A program made the position numbers and the translations under genes. Source: Bostrychus sinensis (taxonomy: Eukaryota; Chordata; Actinopteri; Gobiiformes; Eleotridae). Taken from it: 64,000 nucleotides of DNA. The notes under the pieces were generated by a model. The model worked only from the letters and a program-made list of their open reading frames with translations, was not told where the DNA came from and made no database searches. Below are positions 12,401 through 25,300 of this stretch, in pieces; position 1 is the first letter of the stretch; every line of letters begins with the position of its first letter. The stretch lies in contig CM036252.1 of the NCBI GenBank assembly GCA_020698575.1, positions 8,708,178 to 8,772,177 of the forward strand, read 5' to 3'.

Positions 12401-15400
12401 ACCTGGTTTGGGGCTGGTTTAGTCCTGGCTTAGACCTGGTTTGGTGCTGGTTTAGTCCTGGCTTAGTCCTGGTTTGGTGCTGGTTTAGTCCTGGCTTAGT
12501 CCTGGTTTGGTGCTGGTTTAGTCCTGGCTTAGACCTGGTTTGGTGCTGGTTTAGTCCTGGCTTAGACCTGGTTTGGTGCAGGTTTCGTCCTGGCTTAGAC
12601 CTGGTTTGGTGCAGGTTTAGTCCTGGCTTAGACCTGGTTTGGTGCTGGTTTAGTCCTGGCTTAGTCCTGGTTTGGTGCAGGTTTAGTCCTGGCTTAGACC
12701 TGGTTTGGTGCAGGTTTAGTCCTGGCTTAGACCTGGTTTGGTGCAGGTTTAGTCCTGGCTTAGACCTGGTTTGGTGCTGGTTTAGTCCTGGCTTAGTCCT
12801 GGTTTGGTGCTGGTTTAGTCCTGGCTTAGTCCTGGTTTGGTGCTGGTTTAGTCCTGGCTTAGACCTGGTTTGGTGCAGGTTTAGTCCTGGCTTAGACCTG
12901 GTTTGGGGCTGGTTTAGTCCTGGCTTAGACCTGGTTTGGGGCTGGTTTAGTCCTGGCTTAGACCTGGTTTGGGGCTGGTTTAGTCCTGGCTTAGACCTGG
13001 TTTGGGGCTGGTTTAGTCCTGGCTTAGACCTGGTTTGGGGCTGGTTTAGTCCTGGCTTAGACCTGGTTTGGTGCAGGTTTAGTCCTGGCTTAGACCTGGT
13101 TTGGTGCAGGTTTAGTCCTGGCTTAGACCTGGTTTGGTGCAGGTTTAGTCCTGGTTTAGACCTGGTTTGGTGCAGGTTTAGTCCTGGCTTAGACCTGGTT
13201 TGGTGCTGGTTTAGTCCTGGTTTAGACCTGGTTTGGTGCAGGTTTAGTCCTGGTTTAGACCTGGTTTGGTGCAGGTTTAGTCCTGGCTTAGACCTGGTTT
13301 GGTGCAGGTTTAGTCCTGGCTTAGACCTGGTTTGGTGCTGGTTTAGTCCTGGCTTAGACCTGGTTTGGTGCTGGTTTAGTCCTGGCTTAGACCTGGTTTG
13401 GTGCAGGTTTAGTCCTGGCTTAGACCTGGTTTGGTGCAGGTTTAGTCCTGGCTTAGACCTGGTTTGGTGCAGGTTTAGTCCTGGCTTAGACCTGGTTTGG
13501 TGCAGGTTTAGTCCTGGCTTAGACCTGGTTTGGTGCAGGTTTAGTCCTGGCTTAGACCTGGTTTGGTGCTGGTTTAGTCCTGGCTTAGACCTGGTTTGGT
13601 GCTGGTTTAGTCCTGGTTTAGACCTGGTTTGGTGCAGGTTTAGTCCTGGCTTAGACCTGGTTTGGTGCAGGTTTAGCCCTGGCTTAGACCTGGTTTGGTG
13701 CTGGTTTAGTCCTGGCTTAGACCTGGTTTGGTGCTGGTTTAGTCCTGGCTTAGACCTGGTTTGGTGCTGGTTTAGTCCTGGCTTAGACCTGGTTTGGTGC
13801 AGGTTTAGTCCTGGCTTAGACCTGGTTTGGGGCTGGTTTAGTCCTGGCTTAGACCTGGTTTGGGGCTGGTTTAGTCCTGGCTTAGACCTGGTTTGGTGCT
13901 GGTTTAGTCCTGGCTTAGACCTGGTTTGGGGCTGGTTTAGTCCTGGCTTAGACCTGGTTTGGGGCTGGTTTAGTCCTGGCTTAGACCTGGTTTGGGGCTG
14001 GTTTAGTCCTGGCTTAGACCTGGTTTGGTGCAGGTTTAGTCCTGGCTTAGACCTGGTTTGGTGCAGGTTTAGTCCTGGCTTAGACCTGGTTTGGTGCAGG
14101 TTTAGTCCTGGTTTAGACCTGGTTTGGTGCAGGTTTAGTCCTGGCTTAGACCTGGTTTGGTGCTGGTTTAGTCCTGGTTTAGACCTGGTTTGGTGCAGGT
14201 TTAGTCCTGGTTTAGACCTGGTTTGGTGCAGGTTTAGTCCTGGTTTAGACCTGGTTTGGTGCAGGTTTAGTCCTGGCTTAGACCTGGTTTGGTGCTGGTT
14301 TAGTCCTGGTTTAGACCTGGTTTGGTGCAGGTTTAGTCCTGGTTTAGACCTGGTTTGGTGCAGGTTTAGTCCTGGCTTAGACCTGGTTTGGTGCAGGTTT
14401 AGTCCTGGCTTAGACCTGGTTTGGTGCAGGTTTAGTCCTGGCTTAGACCTGGTTTGGTGCAGGTTTAGTCCTGGCTTAGACCTGGTTTGGTGCAGGTTTA
14501 GTCCTGGCTTAGACCTGGTTTGGTGCTGGTTTAGTCCTGGCTTAGACCTGGTTTGGTGCTGGTTTAGTCCTGGCTTAGACCTGGTTTGGTGCAGGTTTAG
14601 TCCTGGTTTAGACCTGGTTTGGTGCAGGTTTAGTCCTGGCTTAGACCTGGTTTGGTGCTGGTTTAGTCCTGGCTTAGACCTGGTTTGGTGCAGGTTTAGT
14701 CCTGGCTTAGACCTGGTTTGGTGCTGGTTTAGTCCTGGCTTAGACCTGGTTTGGTGCTGGTTTAGTCCTGGCTTAGACCTGGTTTGGTGCAGGTTTAGTC
14801 CTGGCTTAGACCTGGTTTGGTGCTGGTTTAGTCCTGGCTTAGACCTGGTTTGGTGCAGGTTTAGTCCTGGCTTAGACCTGGTTTGGTGCTGGTTTAGTCC
14901 TGGCTTAGACCTGGTTTGGTGCTGGTTTAGTCCTGGCTTAGACCTGGTTTGGTGCTGGTTTAGTCCTGGCTTAGACCTGGTTTGGTGCAGGTTTAGTCCT
15001 GGCTTAGACCTGGTTTGGTGCTGGTTTAGTCCTGGCTTAGACCTGGTTTGGTGCAGGTTTAGTCCTGGCTTAGACCTGGTTTGGTGCTGGTTTAGTCCTG
15101 GCTTAGACCTGGTTTGGTGCTGGTTTAGTCCAGTTTAACTGTCCAGGGCTCTGTGGTTCTTGCAGCTGTACTGTCAGACGGACCAGATGTGCATCTGTCC
15201 CGAGTGCGAGGAGCAGGACCACCCAGACCACGACGTCGCCACCATCGAGGCCCAGTGGAAGGAGACCAAGGTGGGACCACTTTATCAGAAAAATACTAAC
15301 AATACTAACGATACTAACGATACTGCGACTACTGCAGTACACAGAGAGAGCACTGGGTGTCTCTACTAGGTTTTAAAAGTAAAAATGGTAAAAAGTAAAA

Positions 15401-18400
15401 GTAAAAATATTTTTCTTTGATACTTAAGTCATTCAAGTCATCAGCCTGTTACTAATACTGTAGTATGCTCAGTAGTAGTAGCAGTAGTAGTAGTATTAGT
15501 AGGAGAGTTAATAGCAGTAATAGTAGTAGCATTAGTAGTAGGAGTATTAGCAGCTGTAATTATAGTAGTTGTAGCATTATTAGTAGTAGTAGCAGTAGTA
15601 GTGGCAGTAGAAGAAGTAGGAGTAGTAGTAGTAGCTAAAGTAGTACTAGGAGTATTATCTGTTTTAGTAGTGGTAGTAGCATTAGTAGTAGGAGTATTAG
15701 CAGCTGTAATTATAGTAGTTGTAGCATTATTATTATTAGTAGTAGTAGCAGTAGAAGTAGTAGTAGAAGAAGTAGGGGTAGTAGTAGTAGTAGCTAAAGT
15801 AGTATTGGGAGTACTAGCTGTTTAAGTATTAGTAGTAGTGGTTGTAGCTGCCGTAGTAGCAGAAGTAGTGCTGTAGGATGCTCAGTAGTAGTAGTAGTAG
15901 TAGTATTTGTTGTGATATAAGCAGCAGTAGTAGTAGTAATAGTAGTAGGAGTATTAGCAGCTGTAATTATAGTAGTTGTAGCATTATTAGTAGTAGCAGT
16001 AGTAGGAATATTGGTAGTAGAAGAAGTAGGGGTACTAGTAGTAGCTAGAGTAGTAGTAGTAGTAGTAAGAGTACTAGCCGTTTTAGTGGCAGTAGTAGTA
16101 GTTGTAGCTGCTGTTGTAGTAGTAGCAGAAGTAGTAGAAATAATTGGAGTAGCAGTAGAAGTAGTGATAGTAGTAGCAGTAAAAGAAGTAGTAGTAGTAG
16201 CTAAAGTAGTATTGGGAGTACTAGCTGTTTTAGTAGCAGTAGTAGTGGTTGTAGCTGTCGTAGTAGCAGAAGTAGTACTGTAGTATGCTCAGTACTAGTA
16301 GTAGTATTTGTTGCGATATAAGCAGTAGTAGTAATAGCAATAGTAGTAGTTGTTTTAATAGCAGTAATAGTAGCATTAGTAATAGGAGTATTAGCAGCTG
16401 TAATTATAGTAGTTGTAGCATTATTAGTAGTAGTAGTAGGAGTACTGGTAGTAGAAGAAGTAGGGGTACTAGTTGTTGCTACAGTTGTAGTAGTAGTAAG
16501 AGTACTAGCCGTTTTAGTGGTAGTAGTAGTAGTAGTTGTAGCTGCAGCTGTTGTAGTAGTAGCAGAAGTAGTAGAAATAATGGGAGTAGCAGTAGAAGTA
16601 GTGGTAGTAGTAGCAGTAAAAGAAGTAGCAGCAGCAGTTTTAGTAGTGGTAGTAGAAGAAGTAGGCGTAGTAGTAGTAGCAACAATAATTGTGGTAGAAG
16701 TAGAAGTAGTGGTAGCAGTAGTAGTAACAAAAGTAGTATGCTTCAGTTGCATATAAAATCGCAAAAGGACTTACATAAAATTGACATTACATACATTTTT
16801 ACTTTTAATTAATAATTTTGTTCAGTACATTTACCTCCACTCAAGTACAATTATTTTGAAGTAGCAGTTCTTTTACCAAGTACAGATTCAGAGTACTTCT
16901 TTCTGGTCTGCAGTTTTAAAACATTGTACCTAATATTGTGGCCAGTCTGAGTGTTTTATATTTGAAAATGGCCTCTCAAATCTGAATTTATCTCTCTCCT
17001 CTGACTTGTATTCACGTTTTTTGACAGTAAACAAGCGCCTTAAAGTCTAATTATTCATATATTTTCCTGATGTTGCTGTTTGTGTCCAGGTCCATCTGAG
17101 TTCTCTGGAGCAGGAGGTCGGAGACATGATCAAGACCCGGGCGATGAAACTGGACGAGATCCGAGAGTCCATGTCTAAACTCGAGGTGAATTTAAGAAAA
17201 AACAACTACTACAGCAGCTGAAGTACCAGAAAATCCTCATGTTTTTAATGATTTTAAAATGGTTCTCACGTGCGTCTGCCTCTGAATAAATCTGCACGGT
17301 TTGAAGTTTTGAGGTTAGCGCAGGAGGACCTGTCAGAGAACTGAAAAAACTGGTTTATGTCATTAAATTTAGTAGGTTTTTGAGAAGTGTGTCACATGTA
17401 CAAGCGAGGTACTTTGAGTTAAGCATTTTCAGATTTGTCTCGGCTCGTTTAGTCCTGGTTTAGATCTCGTTTGGTCCATGTTTATTCCAGGATTAGCCCT
17501 CGTTTAGTCCAGGTTTTGTTCAGGTTTAGCCCTTGCTTTTTCCAAGTTTAGTCCAGTTTTAGCTCTCATTTGGTTCAGGTTTAGCCCTCGTTTGGTCCAG
17601 GTTTTGTTCAGGTTTAGCCCTCGTTTGGTCTAAGTTTAATCCAAGTTTAGCCCAGGTTTAGCCCTTGTTTGGTCCAGGTTTAGTTCAGGTTTAGCCCTCG
17701 TTTGGTCCAAGTTTAGTCCAGGTTTAGCCCTTGTTTAGTCCAGGTTTTGTTCAGGTTTAGCCCTTGCTTTTTCCAAGTTTAGTCCAGTTTTAGCTCTCAT
17801 TTGGTTCAGGTTTAGCCCTCGTTTGGTCCAGGTTTTGTTCAGGTTTAGCCCTCGTTTGGTCTAAGTTTAATCCAAGTTTAGCCCAGGTTTAGCCCTTGTT
17901 TGGTCCAGGTTTAGTTCAGGTTTAGCCCTCGTTTGGTCCAGGTTTTGTTTAGGTTTAGCCCTGGTTTGGTCCAAGTTTAATCCAGGTTTAGCCCTTGCTT
18001 GGTCTAGGTTTAGTCCAGGTTTAGCCCTTGTTTGGTCCAGGTTTAGTTCAGGTTTTGTTCAGGTTTAGCCCTCGTTTGGCCCTAGTTTAGTTCAGGTTTA
18101 GCCCTTGCTTGGTATAAGTTTAGTTCAGGTTTAGCCCTCGTTTGGTCCAAGTTCAGTCCAAGTTTAACCCTCATTTGATCCAAGTTTTGTTCAGGTTTAG
18201 CCCTTGCTTGGTATAAGTTTAGTCCAGGCTTAGCCCTCATTTGGTCCAGGTTTTGTTCAGGTTTAGCCCTCGTTTGGTCCATGTTTAGTTCAGGTTTAGT
18301 TCAGGTTTAGCCCTTGTTTGGTCTAAGTTTAGTCCAGGTTTAGCCCTCGTTTTGCCCAAGTTTAGTCCAGCCCTCATTTTGGCCAGGTTTAGTTCAGGTT

Positions 18401-19312
18401 TAGTTAAGGTTTAGGCCTGGTTTAAACCCGGTTTAGACTTAGTTTAATCCAAGTTTAATTAAAATCAATTTTATTTATAAAGCCTAATATCACAACCAGT
18501 GTTGGGAGTAACGTGTTACAAAGTAACGAGATTACAATCTGCAGTAACGCAGTGGGTAACGCCCCCAGTAATAACATTACAGTTACTAACAAAATACCAG
18601 TTAGTTCCTCGCGTTACAGTCTCTGCAGTCAGTTTCATTTACCTGCAGTTTACTGCAAGGACATGGAATGAAAATGCATCTCTGCTCCTCTTTATGCGCC
18701 TCTCGTCCTGTCCTCGCTGATCCCTCTCCGCGTGCGTCGGGCTGCAGCTGCTGCTGTCAGCGGGGACAGCGGGGACAGCAGGGACAGCGGGGACAGCAGG
18801 GACAGCGGGGACAGCGGGGACAGAAGAGACGTGCACCGCTTTGGTGCTAACAACAACTGCATTTTAGCTTCAGTGCAGTGAAATAAAACTGTGTCCACAG
18901 AACTTGAACGCTGCACAGGAGCAGAGGAGAACTTACAGAGCAGTATTTGCTGTGTCAGGCTGCGCTGCTGCTGACATGAATGCAGCTAAAAAACTCTGCT
19001 TGAACGCCTGTAATAAGAAGGTAATAAGAATGTAATAACAGAGCAACAGTGAGGTTATAGGCTTCTTCTGTTTAGAATTGGGTTCATTAAGGCTTCCTGT
19101 TAGGAAGTAATCCAAAAGTAAAGTAACTAAGTTACTTTCATGAGTCAGTAACTAAGTAAAGTAATATATTACTTTTTAAAAGAGTAACTAGTAATCTGTA
19201 ACTAGTTACTTTTTTTGAGTAACTAACCCAACACTGGTCACAACAGACTCAGAGAGGCTTGTACCTGGTTAGTAGTAGTAGTAACAGTAGTAGTAGTAGT
19301 AGTAGTAGTAAC

Positions 19313-19367
<55 letters not shown>

Positions 19368-22300
19368 ACAGTAGCAGTAGTGAAAGGAGTGATAGCAGTA
19401 GTGGCAAGTAGTTCTTTCTGTGCATTACGCAAACAACCATGAAACTAATTTGTACTTAGGTAAACTAGTTTAGCCCTGATTTAGCCCTGGTTTATTCCTG
19501 GTAAAGGTCGACCGATATGGGTTTTTTTTGGCCAGTGCTGTTTTGTTTTTTGTTTTTTTTGTTTTTTTATTCAAAGCACCCAATGGCCGATACACTCTTT
19601 TTTTTGGGGACTGATATGTAGGGCCGATTTTCTTAAAAATGAATATAATATAGCTATTTGTTTTAGTAATGCTTATTAAAACACAAACAAACAAACAAAA
19701 GATGAGACAATCTCAATCAATCTCCATCAATCATTCAGTCACATGGTTGCCCGGACATGTGCCTGACCAAAAATCGACATTAAAGTGCAAGAATCAGCCG
19801 ATGGCCTAAAAAATGCAAAAACTGGCCCGATATAGTGGCCAACCTCTAATTTCTAGTTTGGCTCTGGTTTAAACCTGTTTTTTGTGTATTTTCTTGCCTT
19901 CAGTTCAAAGGAAGACCCCTGGTAGCCTGTCTCTGTTCTCCTCTCTGGTCTCGGCTGGTTTAGACCTGGTTTAGTCTTAGTTTAGTCCTGGTTTAGTCTT
20001 AGTTTAGCCCTGGTTTAGTCTTAGTTTAGCCCTGGTTTAGACCTGTATTTTGTGTATTTCCCAGCTCTCGGTCCAGAGGGAGACCACTGGGAGCCTGTCT
20101 CTGTTCTCCTCTCTGGTCTCGGCTGGTTTAGACCTGGTTTAGTCTTAGTTTAGTCCTGGTTTAGTCTTAGTTTAGCCCTGGTTTAGTCTTAGTTTAGCCC
20201 TGGTTTAGACCTGTATTTTGTGTATTTCCCAGCTCTCGGTCCAGAGGGAGACCGCCGGGAGCCTGTCTCTGTTTTCCTCTCTGGTCTCGGCGGTGGAGCG
20301 TGCTCAGAGCGACCTGATGGAGAGTCTGGAGATGAAGCGTCGTTCGGCGGAGCTCCAGGCCGAAGCCGCCACTCGACAGATCCAACTGGAACTGGACCAG
20401 CTCCAGGCCCGGCAGAACCAGCTGCAGGAGCTCAGCAAGACCGAGGACCACATCCACGGACTCACGGTCAGTGCGGGCCAGAACTGGGAGTGTTTTTAAA
20501 GCTGGTTCAATGTGACGGGGCACTCTGTGGCAGAGTGGTTAGCTCTACTGCCTCGAAAACAAGGAGCGGCCGGACTATTATCTCTCCTAGTTTAGACCTT
20601 GTTTACTCCTGGTTTAGACCTGGTTAAGTCCTGTTTTAGTCTTGGGTTAGCCCTGCTTTAATTCTGGTTTAATCCTGGTTAAGACTTGATTTTGTCTTGG
20701 CTTAGATGCAGTTTAGTTCTGGTTTAGACCTGGTTTGGTCTTGGTTTTATCCTGGTTTAGACCTGATTTAGTCTTGGTTTAGACCAGTTTGCTCCTGGTT
20801 TAGTTCTGATTTACTCCCGGTTTAGTCCTAGTTTAGATCTGGTTTTATTTCATTAAAATGGCACTAATATTTTCGGAGGTGGTACTTAGTGTAAACATTT
20901 GAAAACCACTGGTCTAGAGTATTCCCCTTTAAGGCCGAGAGTTGCTGGGATTGGTTCGAGCCAAGTGGAAGAAGAAATGCACTTTACTTCACTCTTTCCT
21001 GCCCTCCCTCTCCCCAGACGTTCCCATCCCTCTCGACCCCGCCCACAGCCTCAGACTGGACCGACCTCTCCGTGCCCTCTGACCTCGGGGCGGAGGCCAT
21101 CTACAGGTCGCTGTCTGTGCAGCTGCAGAAGTTTCAAGACGAGCTCCAGCACGTCATGGAAAAAGGTTTGGTCTAAATCCTTATTCAAATAAAATTTTTA
21201 GTAGTTTCATATTTTATTTTAGTTAATTCAGTAGTTTAATATGAAAAAAATCATGAAACATTGGCCTAGAGGAAGACCAGAGAGGAGATTTATGGATGTA
21301 GTAAAAGTTGGTTTGTGTGAGAGAAGAGGATGCAGAGGAGAGGAGTGAGAGGCAGAGGACATACAGTATTTTCCGGACTATAAGTCGCTCCGGAGTATAA
21401 GTGGCACTCGCCAAAAAATGCATAATGAAGAAAAAAACGTATATAAGTCACACTGGACTATAAAAAATCCGACACCAAGAACAGACATTTCATGTTGAAA
21501 GGCAAGTTATAGTAATAATAGAATAGAGAACAACAGCTGAATAGGTGTGCGCTATGCTAACGTAACACATTGATGGTTATTCAGCTACATGAAGCATAAA
21601 CAACGAACTGAACAGGTGTCTCGTATGTTAACGTAATATATTAACAGTTATTCACATAACTATAGCATAAAGAACATAATATAACAAGTTCACCAAACTC
21701 ACCATCTCACTCCTAATCACTAAATCCTTTAAATTCTTCATCCTCGGTGTCGCTTCTGAACAACTCCGCCAACTCCGGAGGTAGACGAAGCGCCGCTTCC
21801 TCCTCTGCGTGGCTGTCGTCAGACTCAGCATCAGTTCCATTTCCAATTATTCCACTCTTTCTCAGTTGTCTTTATAGCCTAAGTTGTTAGTGGTAATGTT
21901 TACATTTTAAATTGTCAGTGGTACAGGTGCAGCAGATGCTGGTACACAAGCCTAGAGCGCCCTCTAACCAACACCTGAAATATTTTAATATATAAGTCGC
22001 ACCTGAGTATACGGCACACCCTGAGCCAGACTATGGAAAAAAAGTGTGACTTATAGTCCGGAAAATACGGTACTGTGGACATTTGGGAACATTTGCTAAA
22101 AAAGGGGCAGAGAAAAATAGCTTTAATGAATGTTCGTCTTACCTTCAGTAATCTTAGTACTTGTCTCTCTCCAGGTTTCCCTGATACAGTTCTGGAGTCC
22201 AGTCTGGTTCGAACCCAACCCAGTGAGTCCACCTTTAATATCACTACACCTTACACCTAGAAAATAACTATATAAAAGTACATGCTACTAATTTAGTTTC

Positions 22301-25300
22301 ACTTAAAAGGTCCCATATTCTGCTTTTTTCAGGGTTTTAGAAATAGTTTTGGACACCTCTGCAACATGTTTTCACTCTTAAAATAATGTATAGAAAACGT
22401 CTTCTTTTGAGGAGCTGTTGCTTTGACTTTGCAGAGAACGCTTGGATTAGGAGTCTGTCGCCCCCTGCTGGCAAGGAGGGACTGGACAGAGCATAAAATA
22501 GATCATTAGCATGGGTATTAGCAACATGATGGTAACAGATAGATAGACTGCTTTGTAGTGATGGAGGTTTAAGGCTGAAATGATCAGAATGAGTCCGGTG
22601 ACGGTGTCTGGGCTTTAGAAACGCTCAGGAGCACTTCCTGGTTTCACTGTGTCTATGTAGAGCTGTGAGACCGAGCGTTTTCAGCTCTGGAGAAGGGCAG
22701 CGCCTCAGCATACAGGATTTCTCAAACAAAATACTACTGGAGGTCTGTTTTTGAGGAGGAAACAACATTATAACATGGTTAAAGAGAGGAAAAGCTGATT
22801 TTAACAGAATATGCAACCTTTAACCTTTTTTTTTTTTTTTTTTACATATTTCTGTTGTTTGCAGGAGAGAGAGGGGTACAGGAGTATGCAGGTGAGCTTC
22901 ATACCAAAAAAAAACAACCTAAAATTAACTCAAAATCTAACTAAATACATGAGTAACATTTGTTTTCTTGACAGTGGACATTACTCTGGACTCAAACACG
23001 GCTCATCCTCGACTCGTCGTATCTGAAGACTTGAAGAGCGTGAGTTAAACTAGTTCTCATTCTGGCCATGACATATCGTAACCATTGTACTAATAACTAT
23101 TTATTTGAACATGTTTTTGAGCAGGTGAAATGTGGAGACCGTAATCAGATGCTTCCTGATAATCCTGAGAGATTCGACCGAGTGGTGTGTGTTCTGGGAC
23201 AGCAGGAAATCTTCTCGGGACGACACTACTGGGAGGTCAGGGCACAAAACCTCCAACAAACCCAAAATATAAAAGATACTAAAAGGCAGTGATAGTACCG
23301 TATTTTCCGGACTATAAGTTGCACTTTTTTCCATAGTCTGGCTCGGGGTGTGACGTATACTCAGGTGTGACTTATATATTAAAATACTTCAGGTGTTGGT
23401 TAGAGGGCGCTCTAGGCTTGTGTACCAGCATCTGCTGCACCTGTACCACTGACAATTTAAAATGTAAACATTACCACAACAACTTAGGCTATAAAGACAA
23501 CTGAGAAAGAGCGGAATAATTGGAAATGGAACTGATGCTGAGTCTGACGACAGCCACGTTATGTTATATTATGTTCTTTATGCTATAGTTATGTGAATAA
23601 CTGTTAATATATTACGTTAACATACGAGACACCTGTTCAGTTCGTTGTTTATGCTTCATGTAGCTGAATAACCATCAATGTGTTACGTTAGCATAGCGCA
23701 CACCTATTCAGCTGTTGTTCTCTATTCTATTATTACTATAACTTGCCTTTCAACATGAAATGTCTGTTCTTGGTGTCGGATTTTGTAAAATAATTTCCCC
23801 CAAAAAAATGCGACTTATAGTCCAGTGCGAGTTATATACGTTTTTTTCTTCTTCATCATGCATTTTTTGGCTAGTGCCACTTATACTCCGGAAAATATGG
23901 TAGTAAGCTGAGCTCCCAAAGTGGAACACAGGAAGACTGCATATTGATCTATTATAAAAAATATTGGTCAACTAATTTTGTAATAGGTTAATTGCCATCT
24001 AGAGTATACACAGACTCTGAAACACGAGTTTTATTACAAACACAGAGCAGGAAAGCCACAAACAAACAATAAAATAGAATGTCAGTTTGTTTTTTTATGA
24101 TGAAAAAACCTCAAGTAACTCACTTTTCACTTTGTGGTGTTAAAATTTTGTAAAATCCACCTCAACAACAGGTCATCATGCACAACTCAGTCACAATCAC
24201 CCAGACACATGAGCGGGCAAAGGATCATCCAGATATTTGATAAAAAGTTGAACTTTGCTGTAGTGAGTTCACAACGAAGCGGCCATTTTGAGAAGGATTA
24301 AAGAAGTATAAAGTTATTATGGCTATTTTATAAAATTGCTCTCCAGCATCCCCCTACAAATGTTGAATGGGACTTTAGCAGTGCACTTTCTGTGCTGGTG
24401 CAAAGCCTGGATAAATGGAGAGGGTTGTATCAGGAAGGGCATCTGGTGTACAATCAATATTCAGTTTTTAGGAGGCAAAGATGAAAAAAAATAAGTTCAG
24501 CTTATATGAAGGGTAAATATTAATAGTAAATTGTAAAAGAAGACAAAGCGAGGAAGCAGATTTTAAAATAAATGTGGCATTAAAGTGGAAGTAAAATAAT
24601 TTTGGTTCTGTGAACTGTGTGGCTCAGTAAAATGAAACCACAGAGTTCCTTCTCCTGCCAGCAGAGGGAGTCAGAGTTGTCCTCTGTGTGTCTCAGGTGG
24701 AGGTGGGAGGAAAGACGGACTGGGACCTGGGCGTGGCCAAAAGCAACATCAACAGAAAAGGAAAACTGGAGGTGACTCCGGCCAACGGATACTGGTTCCT
24801 CAGCCTCAGAGACAAGTACGCAACAATACTGTTTATTTAAACAATATCCATAATTAAATATATAATATATATATAGGCTACACTTGCACTGTTGCTTTAC
24901 ACTGACTTTAAACTCAATTTATTTTTTATTACAAGAGAATATATTTAAAAATTACTATAAAAAGTTGACCTTTAGGCATAATTGTTTATTTAGCCTGATC
25001 CTAAGATTAAGGAAAACTATCTTTTTATTTAAATTTATATGAATTTTCTTCTTGTAATAATAAATAAATTCTAAAGACAATTACCACCAACATGAGCTGA
25101 CAATAGGGCTGTCGTGTTAACCGCATTATTGTTAGAGCGTGCTGTTAATCCAACCACATGGGGCACAAGCGACCATGATAACTGCAGTTTAGCATTTTAG
25201 AGCGACACTAATGGGATGCACAGTTTAATTTTACTGTAAACTATGAAACATTTCATGTTTATGCACGTGTACGCGCTCAGAGACACTGGGAGTAGAGGAC

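Noticed and set aside
10528..15138. A 1536-codon open frame of FSPGLDLVWCW repeats as a giant repeat protein
   Set aside because: It is an arithmetic result of a 33-bp satellite lacking stops in one frame. It lies within TRIM intron 3, has no start context or splice support, and its variation follows DNA unit duplication rather than codon positions.
15601..16812. Several poly-Val, poly-Ser and poly-Thr ORFs
   Set aside because: These are all frames of the imperfect TAG trinucleotide tract, with no conserved domain or splice-site support.
20514..20585. Functional tRNA gene
   Set aside because: Only the A-box half resembles a tRNA. There is no acceptor-stem pairing or intact B box, so a SINE remnant fits better.
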